The notes: generated by a model not told the origin, from the sequence alone. Counted from the stretch's first letter, positions 43,430-57,589 are shown. The stretch is 64,000 nucleotides of DNA from Acanthornis magna (GCA_036785705.1 JAWUZG010000016.1:4650001-4714000); one strand, 5' to 3'. Numbers and translations are program-made.

Positions 43430-43800
43430 ATAAATACGTGGATCTTTGCTGCTCTGGCTGCTCGGCGCTAGAATGGTTCCTGTGTCTGACAGATTATCTC
43501 CGCACCACTAAAAATGATCAGAGCCCTAAGGCAATTAATTCCTCACTTTCAGAGTTTTCCTTCTGCGGCAACAACGACTGCCATGGACAATAACGTGGGC
43601 CGCCGAGAGGGGCGGCTTTGGAGCGGAGGTAAACAGCCGCCGGCAGATAATGAGCGGTGAATACAAAGGCACGGTAACCTTCTTGCTGGAGGGAAAACCC
43701 GAGCCAGAGCAGCGCTGCTGTGACCCACTGAGCCGTGGGAAAGGCTCCACCACGCTGGCGATGGGGTGCAGGAAATATAATAACAGCCAGTGCCACGCTG
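43430..43800. promoter_or_regulatory. Candidate distal regulatory element (isolated CpG-rich patch)
   Basis: An isolated stretch with many CpGs and no recognisable repeat, far from any gene start. It includes GCAATTAATTCC (homeodomain-like core), GGACAATAACG (SOX-like ACAATA), CAGATAATGAG (GATA-like) and a CpG-rich block around GGGCCGCCGAGAGGGGCGGC. The frames here are open on both strands but encode nothing that I know. It may be an enhancer or an orphan CpG island. Confidence 0.3.
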
Positions 43801-46800
43801 GGAAAGGTCCCTGCTCACCTCGCCTTGGCAATCGGATCACCCCAACCCACCCCACCCGGCCTCGCCCTGGGCTCCCGTGGGTAGAGAGTGCGGTCCTGCC
43901 TCCTCTTTCTATTCAGATGGCATCCCTGCTGGTCATGGTGACCCTGTCTGGCACCTGCCACCCAGCTGTGATCACCCAGGCCGGGAAGGGGATTTCAGCC
44001 ATGCCAGTGGGTGTGGTGATTGAGCTCACCTGTTGGCAGGTCTAAAATGACACCACCTTCCTGCTTGGTTCTCGCTTGCAGAGCACATCATGTGGTCCCC
44101 AGCCCCTCCCCACGGAGCCGGCAGGGTGACAGTGCTCTCAAGGCATCCCCTGACCAGCACCCAGCCCAAAATATCAGAGCCAGCAAGGGTCACCAGTGCA
44201 AACTAAGGGCTGAGAAAACCAGAGCAGAAAACAGATCTTCAAACTCCAGAGGATGTTTTACTTTCACACACACAAGAAGAGATGAGCTGGAAGTGCTACT
44301 TTTATATCAGAAGTGCAAGTGTGATTTCCTGAAGGGCTTTCACTTTCAGTTCAGTGTGACAGTGAGGGCCCTTTGGAAAAACGTGAGCCTGGCTTCAATC
44401 CAAAACATTCTCAGAGTTCCCAGATCCCTGGTAAATGAGCAGCATAAACACCTAATCTCCAGCCTTTGCTTTCGACTTAATTGTTCCGAACAGCAGTCGC
44501 TATCAGGAACAGAAAGTGATCCATAGCCTGGAGACCTCTGACAGCAACCTGGGGTTCTGCAACATCTCTGCACTAGAAGAAGCCCAAGAGGAAAGACAAT
44601 TTTTGTTGTCCCTTTTTCCAATCTGGGCCCAATTTAATTTCATTCCATTTCAAATACCACCCAGGGCAAAGGTAATGGGTAATGCGCCTGATCACAAGGA
44701 AATCCCTGCGTTTCCTGTTATCAGCCCACTGCTTGTAACACTGTTGCAGTTCTTCCTCGGAAAGACTGATGATGGATTTTGTGTAAGAAAGAAATTTGTG
44801 GAATATTAATTGCTGTGCAGAATGTACTGAATCTGGATGTTGTCACTTCTGCCACTGTTCCTTTAAGTTGCACTGCTTGACACTATGAATTATTCAGATA
44901 TCTCTATGATATATAGAAGTAGTGTCAGCATTTTAGGGCATGACTCTCCTCTCTTATCTGCTATAAAATCCCAGTGGCTTCACTGAGCTATAAAAGGCAA
45001 AATTAGGTCCTCAGCAGCATTGTTGTCTTGCAAGCAGAAAATTCTGTTTACCACCGAGTGAAGGGTACCAACAAGCCTAGCTTATAGTATAAAGCCAGAT
45101 ATTTGTAAGTCCCTAGTGCATCAACACATCTAAAAGGTCATTCATTCATTTGGAAATGAGAAATCAGGGTGTAATGAAGATGGGGGATAGTGTAACATTT
45201 CCCATTTTCTCTATTGCAGAATTACTCAGGTTGCATCGACCTCATGCTGCTAATACCAATGGGCTCATCTGCCTGAATAGTGAGGTGTCTGTGCTGTAGC
45301 CAGCAGTGCTGAGCCTGAGCACAGACTGTGCCAGGAAAAAGGAGGGTGTTTGTGGAGTGGAGGAGACGAGAGTAGCCCAGGGGCTGCTGCATCCCCCAGG
45401 ACACAGACTGCTCAGGGCAACCTGTCAAGCTCAGAGGTTGATGGGGCTGCAACCACTTGCCATGAAACTGAACAGTCCCTGAGAACAGTGCTGATAGTTT
45501 TTCTATCCTTGTGTTGATTTTTCTCCTGTTTTTAAACCAACGATGTCAAAGATAATTCAGTTGAAACTGTTATAAATTCATTGTCAAGCACAGAAGAGCA
45601 CTCTGCCTCCCCAAACCTGAGGGGTTGTGTGAGCTGTAAGGAAAACAAGGATAGAGGTCCTTGGCAAGAGGAAAAAAAATGCATGTGATGTGAATATACT
45701 CTTAGCAAATTCAGGATTTAAATCACCAGTGGCTTAAATTATAGACGCCTAAATCCCTGGAGTTTCCTGTGCCTTATCAGTGGGTGGGTGCTGCACACTC
45801 AGGAAAGATGTAACTATAAACCAGGGAGTGTTTTTGTCCTGCAAGTTCCTCAGCCTTCAGGAACCAAGTTCTGCCCCCACATATGCAGAGCCCCCCCCAC
45901 CTGCTGTGTAACTCAGGGCAGAATTTGTCCTCAGTGATGCACCCTGAAGTCAGGGTAACTGAGGGCTGCAGTTTGGTGATGCCAAGACAGATGTAAATTC
46001 TTACCTTCCATTTCTCCCATCAATTTGTTGCATCGCTTGTGTTTATAAAGGGGTATTTACAAAAGGCAAAGACATATCAAGCTATCTCTGGCCTTCTTCC
46101 TGTGTTAGATAGGATGGTAAATATTTTTGGAAGGGATGTAAACCTTAATGCTTCTGGGAAGAAGCCAAGCAGTACCAGATGGCAGAGAGGAGGAAACTCA
46201 CCCTATGGGCAGGTTTTTCACAGCATTCTCATAAGCATCTGGTATTTGCCACTGGCAGAGACAATACAGGGGCCGGCACTCTGATCCAGTCTGCCTGTCT
46301 CTATTCCTGCTACTGACTGATTTCTTACCTATTCAGAATAAGTTTTGTTATTTTTTTTTCTTGACACACGCTTGGATCCAAAGTCTCAGTGTCTCTCCTC
46401 TTTGGGCAGATGATGGTGGAGGACGTGGCAGCTCACCAGCACATGTCCTCAGCTCACAGGAACACAGCGGTCCTGATGATTGAAATCTTGTAAGTGGAGT
46501 TTGGAGATTTTTCTTAGTACTTAAAAAAATCACTCTGATATAGTATGCAGCCTTCTGACTGCACAATGAAGTTGGATCCCTGCTACACAATACATTAGCA
46601 GTGAAATCTTTGCTCTTGTTATTATATATTTGTTTGGGTCATGTCAATCACCTGCAGCTCCCAGGTAGGACCAGCACTACCTATTCCTTCTTAGGATTTA
46701 GCTTCCAGTCCTTTACCAACATACAGGTTAGGGATGAGGGGAAAAACCTCCATATCTGTGGTGTTGCACAAAATGGTTAGAAACTTCCACGAAAATGAAG

Positions 46801-49800
46801 TGGTAGTAAACACTGCGGGTGAGGGGATTTTTATGGACTTTTTCTTTTTGGCTCAAACATACTCTGTATGCCTACTCTGTAGCTGCCGCTATGACAAGAG
46901 ATCTGACTTGGTATTGCTCCACCAGCCCTGTAAGGCTGCTCGCACTGAGCAGATGTGGACACAACACGTGAATGTGCACCTCTGGGGTGAATGCTGGACG
47001 CTTCAAAACGAGACTGGAAAATAGCATTTAACGCACATCTTGAGAATACACTCCTCCCATACCTTCCTTCAAGGAACAGCTCTTCATCTCTGCTGGTCTC
47101 CAGTTTGGACGCTGCTCTTTGTAGCAATGTTTGGAGGCTACTGCTTGTGCCTTTTGGAGGACCTGTTTTTCTGGCAAGGCAAAGAGTTTGCTGGTCACAA
47201 CCTGCTCTGAATATTCTGAAGTTCTTTAACCTAGTTGGTGCATTGTAGAATTTTACTACCGGTTTCAGGGCACAAGACAAAAAGACTTTGTGGACACAAG
47301 ATTAAATACTCCACTAAAACATACCATTTTCATAAGGAGAGAGAATGAACTGGATGGCCCAGCTATATTGCCAGAAGCCAGCATTAAGGAGTGCTGCATA
47401 ATCTTCCAAGAGACTGCATTTTCCTCATTGTTCAGCCAGATGGGCAAATGGAGGCATGAAGGCTTTTCACAGGATGGTTCAGCTGATCTGGGAAAAGAAG
47501 GAAGGATGACACAAGATGGTTCTTCAGATTGTTGTTACCTGGAAAAGTGTTCTGGCTGAAAATACTGCTTAATCAAGTCAGAAGTGAGGTGCCTATCTTG
47601 ATAGCAGAGTTTGGAGCGTTGCTCATATTTTGTTATCACACAGCTTTGTCTCACAAAAGAGAGCTCCCATTGTTGCAATATGGATGCTGTATTTCAAAAC
47701 ATTAATCAAAGATCGGGCCTTGGTGCTGATTTATGAGAAAACACCATTGCAACAGAGGATTTATAACCCATGTAAATGATTCATGGAGTACGTGTACTAC
47801 GAGATGGGTCCTCAGCACACATAAACTGGATCACAGTCCTGATGCACAGGCAGCGGTGTGTATTTCTTAGGCTGCCTCAGAAAACCAAGGTCTGGGAGAG
47901 TCTCACTGGGATTAATCCTGCCCTTCTGCCCACTCCCACACCTGATGGGTGGGCTTTGGAAGAGCCATCCCTCTCCAGGGAAGCGAGAGAAGCGGCAGCA
48001 CGGCTCTGAGCTGTGGTGGTGCCTTCTGTAATACTGACGTATCCCTGTAGAGGGAATGCTTCGGTAAGACTTCAACGAGCCTGTGTATCGCTGTGTTCTA
48101 TCAGGGACCAAATCCATTTTTTGCATCACCTGCTGAGTTCAGGAGTTAACATCAAGAGCATTTTTACCCAGTAGGTTGCTGGTAGCTGTTTTGTTGGGGT
48201 TTTTTCTAAAATTCTTACTTTGCTCCAATTCGCTTTAAAATTTCATCCCTGACTGAAGAGGGTGGAGGTGCCCACCTGATTCCATGCAAGGGATAGGCTT
48301 TGATGCTGTCTTACATGAGCATCAAAAGCTTAAGATAACATGCATATTAAAAGTGTTTTTCACTGGCAGCTTGCAGAAGGCCCCATGGCCAGATGTAACA
48401 AGAGGGAATCCGTAGCATGTTGTTTACCAACTGCTTCTACACTTCATCTAAATTGGCACAAGGAAATCATAATGCCTTCTGAACAACACAGAGAAACAGG
48501 GTTTTTTCACTAAAACCAAAACTACAAACCCATCAAAAATACCCCAGCATTATATATTATTTGTGTTGATTAAAAATACGCTTTGCAACACTGGGTTTGT
48601 TACTGATCATAAAACTGTGCACTGACCGAGTCCTTTCCCTCCAAGCTATCAAAGCATTTGAAAACCCATCTCAGCCCAGCCCTTGGCACCCCTATGCCCA
48701 TGGACCACCTGGGCCACAGACACTTTCTGACATCCCTGCTCTAGCACTGCTGCCTTGCCTTTCCAAAATCAGGGGATTTTTCTCTACTGCACTGCAAGGT
48801 GCAGCTTGAAGGTAAGATGAGGGAGCAGTGCAGGGGATGATGGATAGTGTCCACTTGATTCAGGTCACACTCACTCAGACCAGTCGCCATCTGGACACGT
48901 GGCAGCTCCACTGCCACCTCCCGAGCCTCTGGATGCTCAAACACAGCAGGTCACATTGCCCCAACAGCCAGCTGGGCACCTGAATGGCAGCACTGACAGC
49001 AAACCCCTCGTGGATGGCATCAGGGTGGATCTGTGGTGTTAATATTTCCAAAAGCACAGACGTACCCATTGAGTACCGCAAGCAAGTTTTAATCATCACA
49101 GGGACTTCCTCTGTGGATATTAATAATCTCCTCACTTCCTCTGAGGAGCCCCCCTGTCTGCTGAGCTCAGTTTCTGCAGGAGCATCAATAATGCTCAAAC
49201 TTTGAAAGGTTTCATGTAGGAAACACAGCTTTTCTTGGGAAATTGATGAAGCAAACATCAGGCAGGCCCAGCAATAAACTGCCCAGAGCAGGCACTGCCA
49301 CAGCATAGCTTCACCTGTGTCTGTGACACAGCCACCAAAGACTTCGCTCCCTTTTCAGCTTTGGTCAATGATCAACAATTGATCTGCAGCGTCCTCGTGC
49401 TCTGCTCCTCCTTGCCCCGGCCACTGGCCAGGGACCTGCTAGTCACATCAGCACTTGGGAGGGTCTGGGAGAAGCACTTTCCACTTCCTGTGGGGAAGGA
49501 TGTGATTAAAACCTTGTAAATAAAAGGCTTGACTCAAAAAACGCCTGGGTGCCTTCTAGACACAATGCAGCCATGAGCTGCGGCTCAGGGTGGTGAGAAG
49601 CAGGAGATGGGACACAGCCTGATGCCATGCCATGCTGGCCATGGCCTGTCTGTCCCAGACCCCAGGAGCAGTGATGTCTTGGCATGGACACCTGCTGGTT
49701 TCCATGCCCTAAGGGCTGACTCTGCTGCTCAAGTGGCAAACTAAGGAAAGCCTGACCAGCCACAGCCAGGACTGCACCTTCTGGAGAGCTCTCACCAAGG

Positions 49801-50639
49801 TGGAACCCAGGTCAGAAGCACAGCTCTGGTCCTGGGTGGCCTCTGTTTAACCTGCTCAGATCCATCCCCCCTGAAAGGAGCAAACAGGCCTCACCACTGG
49901 CTGCACAATGTGATTCCCTTCTCTCTAGGACACTACCCTGGTGTGGGTTTGTGCTAGGGCAGCACTGTCCTCTTCACATCTTCAGGTCTGCACTGCGTGT
50001 TACCAAGAGTCCGCCTGCAAACCCCACATGAAGTGAACCAGTGTCCGTGCTCTGTCCTAAGCTCCTCTTACCCTTTTGATAATAATGGGATAAAGAGCTT
50101 CCTTGGGAGAAAATGGGACAACAGCGCCCACAGAGGGGATGAACTCCGCTGGGAGCAGGGAGGGTCTGCTGTTTTGCTTCAGTAGGGAGCAGGCAGTTGT
50201 CTATTTTGTCAAAGGTGTATCTGGGCTTGGAAACCCAGGAGCATAGACTCGTGCAGAAAAACATGAAGAAACTGCAGCTTTACCAACTGAGACTGTGAAA
50301 GACAACATCAAAAGGCAGAAGTTGCAATCCTCCATCCCTCTGTTCCGATGTTCCCTCTATGCACAGGCCATATGCTCTGCATCCCACGCTCTGGCATCGG
50401 ATTTGATGTCTCTTTATAGCTAGAGGGTGTCTTGACCAGCTTTCCAGTGTGGTCAGAAACCTGATGTTGCACTGGATTAACCCTGGAGTCAAACCATTTA
50501 CTCAGGTTCCTAAGGAACACAAAGCTGGCAATTCCCCTGGGCTTTCTAAGGACACTCATGGCGTGTCGTGGTGCACCTTTCATTTCTACAGTGTGATAGT
50601 GGCCGAAAAGCAGCCCACAGAGAGATACCATAGACCAAG

Positions 50640-50740
50640 GAAAAGTGCATTAGACTGAAACTCAGGGGATGTGATGCAAAGATACAGGAAATCTGCCCAC
50701 ATGTTGCCTAGGAAATTCAATTTATGAACTTCCCATACCC
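50640..50740 (+). mobile_element. Possible amniote MIR-type SINE relic
   Basis: GTGCATTAGACTGAAACTCA resembles the GAGCACTGGACTGGGACTCAGGAG portion of SINEs common in reptile and bird genomes. The remainder is too decayed to assign with confidence. Confidence 0.35.
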
Positions 50741-51284
50741 TTTACTAGGTTCCGTCCGATATGTGCAGAAGTTGAGCCTGGTATGCCAGCTTCCTAGCAG
50801 TAAGGACAAACTGAAACTGGGAAGATTTTAACGAGGAATAAGTCGTTCTCTGCTACTTCAGGGCCGTTTCCTCCCGCACCACTGAGGTCTAAAGGAATAC
50901 GCCGCTCCCAGGAGCAGAGATGCTGGAGCCAGCTTTTTCAACCTGCCGAGGCAGGAGGGAGCCGGGGACAAAGGCGGCCACCCCAGGGGGCGGGCGGGCA
51001 GCGGGGCACAGAGGCGCGGGGCCGGGGCCCGGTGACAAAGCCCTTGGCGGGGGCGGCAACAGCGGAGATGCTCCGGGAGATCCCGCTCCTCTCCCGGTCC
51101 AAGGCGGCCGCCCGCGGCTGCGGGTCCCTCCCCGCGCCTGGACAGAGCGGGACCGGGGCCGTTTCGGCGCCGCTTCCCCGGGCCGCCCGGCAGGCGCGTT
51201 TTCCTGCCTGTCCAACCCCACCCTTTCCCGGGATGGTGCTCTCTCCGGTAGCTTTTCTTTAGAAAAAACCGGGAAAAGCCATTT

Positions 51285-51309
51285 AAAAAAAAAAAAAAAA
51301 AAAAAAAAA
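51285..51309. repeat. Poly-A tract (25 bp) inside the CpG island
   Basis: A pure run of 25 adenines in otherwise GC-rich promoter DNA, followed by further A-rich sequence to about 51340. No retrogene body or target-site duplication was noticed. Confidence 0.9.
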
Positions 51310-51414
51310 GGAAAACCAAGAAAAAAAGAAGAGGCAAAAAGCGGGGTGGAACCCCCGGGGGGGGGAAGCGGTGAGGCGGCAGGGCCGCGGCGGGCAGGGC
51401 ACGGCAGGGCACGG

Positions 51415-51445
51415 CGGGGCGGGCGGAGGGCGGGGGGAGGGAGGG
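51415..51445 (+). other. Potential G-quadruplex motif
   Basis: At least four runs of three or more G with loops of one to three bases lie within 31 bp just upstream of the inverted CCAAT box. This fits the usual G-quadruplex pattern; formation is inferred. Confidence 0.6.
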
Positions 51446-51592
51446 AGCGGCCCCGTCCCTTTGTACCTGCCGTTCGAAGGCGCCAGGCGGCCCCGCATTG
51501 GCTGCGGCGGCCGCGGCTCCGTAACCCGAGCCGGCGGCGGGCGCGGCGCACCGGGCCCGGCCAGCGCCCAGCCCGGCAGCCAAGGGGCGGCG

Positions 51593-51686
51593 CGGCTCGG
51601 CTCGGCGCGGCTCGGCTCCCTCCACTCCGCCGCCAGCAGCCGGCTCTCCTTCCCCGCCGCTCGGCTCGGCTCGGCTCGGCTCGGCT
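51593..51686 (+). repeat. (CGGCT)n pentanucleotide repeats
   Basis: Two runs of CGGCT-type units, at about 51593-51617 (interrupted by CGGCG) and about 51659-51686 (five near-perfect units), lie in the CCDC85C promoter or leader. Such GC-rich repeats often vary in copy number. Confidence 0.85.
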
Positions 51687-52164
51687 GGGGCAGGGCCGCG
51701 CCGCCCTGCCCGGCAGGAGGTGGGACCAAAGCCCGGCGCTGCCGCCCCCCTCCTCCCTCGCTCTCTCGCTCCCTCCCTCCCGAGGGCTGAGCCATTCCGG
51801 GAAGGCGCCGGCTCCCCCACCGCTCCTCGGCAGCGCCGCACCGGCATCGGCCGCCACCGCGCCGGGCTCGGCCCCACGTCGCCGCGAGGCTGCGGGCGAG
51901 CAGCGGCGGAGCGGGGCAGCGGCGGCGGAGCGCGGTCCCCGCGGCGGGCAGCGGCGGGCGGCGGGCGGGCGGGAGGACAAGTGGACGGAGCGCCCGGGAA
52001 CGGGGGGGCGGCCGCCGCGTAGTTGTTTTGCCCGGGGTAAGTTGGCCGATCCCTGCGGAGGCTTCGCTTGGAGAGTGCAGCGCTTGGCTCCCGGCTCCCT
52101 GTCGCCCCCAGCCCCCGGGGCAGGGGGGGCGCCTTTTTATTTATTTATTTATTTTTTCTTCATT

Positions 52165-52180
52165 CCCCCCCCCCCCCCCC
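52165..52180 (+). repeat. Poly-C tract (16 bp) in the CCDC85C leader
   Basis: Sixteen consecutive C follow a (TTTA)n/T-rich stretch at about 52136-52160, roughly 230 bp before the CCDC85C start codon. Confidence 0.95.
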
Positions 52181-52402
52181 TCGTTTGGTTTGTGGTTTGT
52201 TTTTATTATAATTATGGGGTCTCTGGGGGAGCAGAATTTCCAGTCCGGCGTTGCTCTTCTTCCTTGTCCAATGCTCAACGGAGAACTATAATATTTCTTC
52301 CCTGAGATGCTGCAGTGAATTTTAGTTCTAGGAAATCAGGCGAACAAAATCATCCGAATAACCCGAACCATTTGTTACTCTGTGAGAGCAAACGCAACCT
52401 AG

Positions 52403-53311
<909 letters not shown>

Positions 53312-56300
53312 TGACTGTGTTATCAATGTCCTGGGCTGAGGGTTGGAGCCTCTTTTATCTGCAGGATTGGTGTTTGGTTTTGTTTATTTGTTTTGGGTTT
53401 CTTTTTTGACAAAAAACAGCCAGGGTTTTCAGGGTTAAATAAACACTGATTGTGTTTATCCCACCCTTCCTCCTCTTTCTCTCCCCCTTTAAATATTTTG
53501 GTTTTTGTTTGGCTTGTTTGTTTGCTAGTTTGATAAGATTGATAAAGATGGGACGAGATTTTGGAAGCATCTGATGAAAGTGCAGGTCTGTCCCATAGAG
53601 CATCACCTGTTAACTCCACAGCTCTCAGGGCAGGCTGGCTGTGAAATGCTCAGCAGTTTTGGAGAGGTGCAACTCGGCTTTCCCCTGTGTCCGCTTCAGA
53701 AAGAAGACTTTTGTTTGTAGAGAAGAGATTGCTCTCGAAGGGACGCTGTACTCACGATTTTGTTCAGGCTAGTCATTGAAGTTAGAAACAAACTCCACAA
53801 TGAAATCGTGCCAAGCCTCCTCTGGCAGTTCACATTCAAGCAAAGTTTCTCCTGTTGTCTAATAGTCATCAGGCATTAAAATAATATTGGAGTGTCTTTT
53901 AAAACATTGATTCTTTTGATTTTTTTAAAACCAACAAGATGAAATACATGACTTCTAGGAGAGGTGTGGTCAAGAGGGTTCAGTAGGACTCAAACCAGGC
54001 ACCAATCTAAAAAAATTGTTGTATATAAGACTGTTTTTAATGTTCCTAATCCTCTTTACCAGCCAGAGAGGACTGTTTTCTGGTTGGGGTGCCCTTTTCC
54101 CTCCTCTAAGCACATGGAGGGGGATGGAGCCCCAGAGGTTGGCTCTGATTGGTGCCAGCAGTGGACGTGTTTACCAGATAGCCATCCTTTCAACTCCCAG
54201 AGCTTTTGGTGGTCCTTTTTTTTTGGTGATTTGTGGCAAGTCTTTATGTCCCAAGAGACCTGTGGATATGGAGGATTGATCAACTTATTTCACAAGTGTT
54301 CGTCCATGAATGTGCTGTTTGCACTCCTGTTGCCTCAGCTGTGTGTCTCAACTCACAGCTGGAGACCTTCTGGCCACCTTGCCCTGTAGTCAGGGATTGC
54401 TGGTTTCAAGGGTGATCCAGTCACCAGATGGTGCAGGGTACAGCAAACATCTTTAAATGTTTGGTGTGGAATTTTTTAATCTCTCTCTTCTAGAGCTGTG
54501 TAAATAAGAAGTATCTGCTTTGTAAATCTGCAGATAGCTTCTGCTCTTGACGTGACTTGATTTTATTTTCATAAAGCATTGCTCTCCACAGAGGCTTGGA
54601 GAGCACATGGCAGATATTGAATGTGCTATTGCTGTTTTGGGACAGGAGAGCTTCACAGTTCTGCTTGTGAACCTTAGACCATGTCCCTTTTAGCTGTTGG
54701 TAGCTGAATAGGGCAAAGCCAGTTGAATTCATATGTTAACTCGGGGCTCTTGAGTATACAGAACATCACCAATACCTTAGAGCTGTCCCTTAAATCCGGG
54801 GTGAAGGCACAGCGGGATGCTTCACCTGGGATTCAAAGTCGTCCCTGTGTGCACAGAGGAAAGCCTCTGCCTGCTGAGCTCAGTCCTCACTGCCCTCAAA
54901 CACTGTGTGTGGGACTGTGCCCAGCAGCGTCTTTTGGAGGGGACTGAGAGCTGAGTGTCATCTCCTACCCTGTGGAGGGTCAGATGAGGGAAGGGTGGCA
55001 GATCATCTGCACACACACGTGTCCATGTGTGCCTTCGCACCCCTGCTCATTTCCTGTATCAGGAGTATGGGCTCGAGCATTGCAGGTGTGACCTTTAGGT
55101 TTTAGTGACTTCTGGTTCTGGGGTGCCTGTGGAAGGTCTCTGTGGGAAACATTGTAGTTCTTTCCTGTGAACCTGTGCGGCTTCATTTCTGAGGGTGCAA
55201 CGGATATGATCAGCACTTTTAAAGCTAATAATCCTTGTAAAGATGTGGACAAGCCTGATCTCTCCACTTAGGTAGTGAAGCTGTAAAATGACTTGAATAG
55301 TTGTCATTCTCAGATAGCATCGGTATTCAGCAAGGCCATTTCCCCGACTGTGCCTTTGGAAATGCCTCTCAATACATATGCAAATGCAGGGCTTATCAGG
55401 CCCCTTTTTTGACTGACAGCAAGAAGTCTGGGAGGGGTGCTTGCCTGGGACTAAGCAACAATTCTGTTAAGCCTGTGACAGTGTAGAGGAGCAGGGCAGG
55501 AGCAGGTGAACATGAAAAACCACTCCAGTGAGTCAGGTGGGGCTGTCACGGAACAGCCCCACAGTGAGCATCTTTTCATGTCTCCTGCTCCTGTCCCTGC
55601 CTTCTGTGTGTGCAGCCGAGATCTCAGCCTTTTTGTACTCTTTTCTTGGTGAGATTTTTTTCCTCAGGGATAAAACATAAGGAAGGCAGAGGAAAGAGAG
55701 TGCATGGCCTTTCATTTTTTTGGTTGTAAACTTGAGTTTGGTTTGCCCTTGTCTCGTGTCTTTAAAGCACTGGAGAGCTGACCAGTGGGTAAAACAGATA
55801 CTGCCCAGCCAGCTCAGCTAATACAGAAATGAACAGCCCTGCCTGTATGCTTTCTTAGGGAGAGGAGGTGCCTGAAAGGGATGCTGTGCAGAATTTAGCA
55901 TCTGTAGTAAGAACACAGCAGAAGCCTTGGACAGCTGGTGAGAGCGAGGTTGCTACTTGTGAGCTATTTGCTAGGGCATTTTTGCTTATGGAAAAGCTGG
56001 AAAGTCCTGTAATTGGAAGCGGCAAAGTGCAGAACTGTACTGCCTCTGCTAGTGGTATCCATTGAGCTTCACTTGTTAAGTGTTTTTCCAAAGGAATCAG
56101 TATGGCTGCTCTTAAAACACATGTAGAAAGGTAGCTTTTCAGTAGAATCTTCACGAGCAAAGGTGGGTTAAATGTTTCTCATTTTCTCTTCAGTGATCTT
56201 TAGAAGTGAGTTGTTGAACCAGAGCTTGATTTATTGGCCCCAGTGATCCACCCCAGTGTGAAGTGATGAACTCTAGATTTGAAAGGTGAATTCAGAATAA

Positions 56301-57589
56301 ATGGTGTAAGTGTAAAAAACAACCCAAACCCAACTGGTGGTCCACCTTTGCTTCGCTTTTCTGAAGTCTATTTACTTATGTAAGTTGTCTTTTGGAAACT
56401 GGCGATTAATTATTCATTCATGGAAGATAAGATAATAAGTATAACATAGTGTGAAAACGGCTAAATTAGATGACACATGTAATCCTGCTTGTTCTAAAAG
56501 AGGTATGACCATTCTGTGTGTGCACTGCGACCTGGGCTGTGGGACGGGGGCACCTCCAAGCTGTGTGGTGGGAACTGGCCAGTTGCCTCTGTACTGATAT
56601 GTCACAGTTCCAAACCTACCCAGATCTGGGACAGAAATTGAGGCACAGTCACTGTGTGTGTTTGTAAGTGCTTTGGCTTTCCTTTGTATGCATGGTGTGG
56701 ATCTCTCTGCACACACAATCTTTCTGCCTATCCAGCTTTAGACAGCCCTGTTGAAGTGGCTGCTTGGCTTCTGACAGAATTAGGTTTAAAAAAAGAGGAA
56801 AAAAAAAAAAGCAGGCACATTTGGTGATATTGATATTAACATGACCTGGGGGAAGAAAAAGCCCTCAGGTACCACAGGATGTGTCCCTGGAGAGTGAGGT
56901 ACGTGGGAACATTGGGAGGAGTGACTCAAAGCTCCCTGGGGCCAGGGCAAGGGCTTCCACTGGTTTTAGCCTTATCTAGATCTGACTAGGACAACTGTTC
57001 ATCCATCTGCAAGCCTGGAGGCATACAGACTCAACTAGCAATGTGCCTGGGACAAAATCCTGTGCATACAGGCAAAGCTTTCAGGCTTTAGTTTTATTTC
57101 ACACCCATCAACTGAAGTTGTCATTAGAACTTCACCTTCCACTGAAACTGTTTGCTCTAGGTTCCCAAAATGGACCGGGTGGTTTCCAGTGTCTCTTTGT
57201 TCCAGTTGGGTGAACTGTTAATGCTCTTTTTAAAAAAAGTGTTTTGTTTTTATAAATTATTGAAAACATCAACAATTAAGAAGTGGTCAGAGAGGCCCAG
57301 AAAAAGGTTGTGGGTACAGCAATGAGCCCGTAGTAGCAGAGATATTAATCTATGGCCTCTTGTTGCTGTCTTCTCCAGTGAAAGAAGAATGGTCTCTCTG
57401 GGTGAGGGGGTGGGAAGATCTCTAGTTCTATTGATTCCCACTTGTAGATGTCCACATATTTACCTAGAGGGTACAATATATTGCAATAAAAATGGTGGCA
57501 GAGAGAAATGGCTGTTCCCTGTGGGTTGGTATTGATTGGTAATGTGGCTATCCTGTATTTACTTCTCATCTTTGCACACCCTTTAGGCC

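Larger units (their letters stand above)
26761..50900. other. Intergenic region between HHIPL1 and CCDC85C
   Basis: About 24 kb of mostly AT-rich sequence in which I find no gene. Reading frames are short, overlap on both strands and match no family that I know. Items listed separately: MIR-like relics near 28.2, 34.2 and 50.6 kb, a CR1 tail near 39.5 kb, simple tandem repeats near 35.6, 40.5 and 41.9 kb, and isolated CpG-bearing patches near 29.8 and 43.5 kb. An A-rich tract lies at 39316-39338. A noncoding RNA gene cannot be excluded by eye. Confidence 0.6.
50930..52120 (+). promoter_or_regulatory. CCDC85C: CCDC85C CpG island, promoter and 5' leader region
   Basis: More than 1 kb of extremely GC- and CpG-rich DNA upstream of CCDC85C. 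It has many GC boxes (for example GGGGCGGG near 51416 and GGGGCGG near 51584) and an inverted CCAAT box (ATTGG) near 51497. There is no TATA box. Long frames open on both strands across it are a by-product of base composition. Transcription probably begins between the CCAAT box and about 52020. The leader down to the start codon would include poly-C at 52165-52180 and TTTA repeats. Confidence 0.7.

Noticed and set aside
43518..44045. Overlapping open frames on both strands near 43.5-44.0 kb as a small gene
   Set aside because: Frames on both strands are equally open and show no domain or exon structure. The CpG-rich composition explains them better; the DNA itself is kept as a possible regulatory element.
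46831..47280. 149-codon minus-strand frame
   Set aside because: No homology that I recognise, no splice or promoter context, and an open frame on the other strand.
51465..51480. GTTCGA-like match considered as a tRNA B box
   Set aside because: No A box at the right distance and no cloverleaf; it is part of the GC-rich island. No tRNA, rRNA or CRISPR array was found elsewhere.
50858..51980. Minus-strand open frames of about 340-360 codons
   Set aside because: Same GC-rich artefact; they contain poly-Phe from the A tract, Pro/Ala/Arg runs and no known domain.
50920..52305. Long plus-strand open frame (461 codons) across the CCDC85C CpG island
   Set aside because: Long frames of similar length are open on the opposite strand too (50858-51980). 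The translation is Arg/Gly/Pro/Ala low complexity interrupted by a poly-Lys from the A tract. This is a base-composition artefact.
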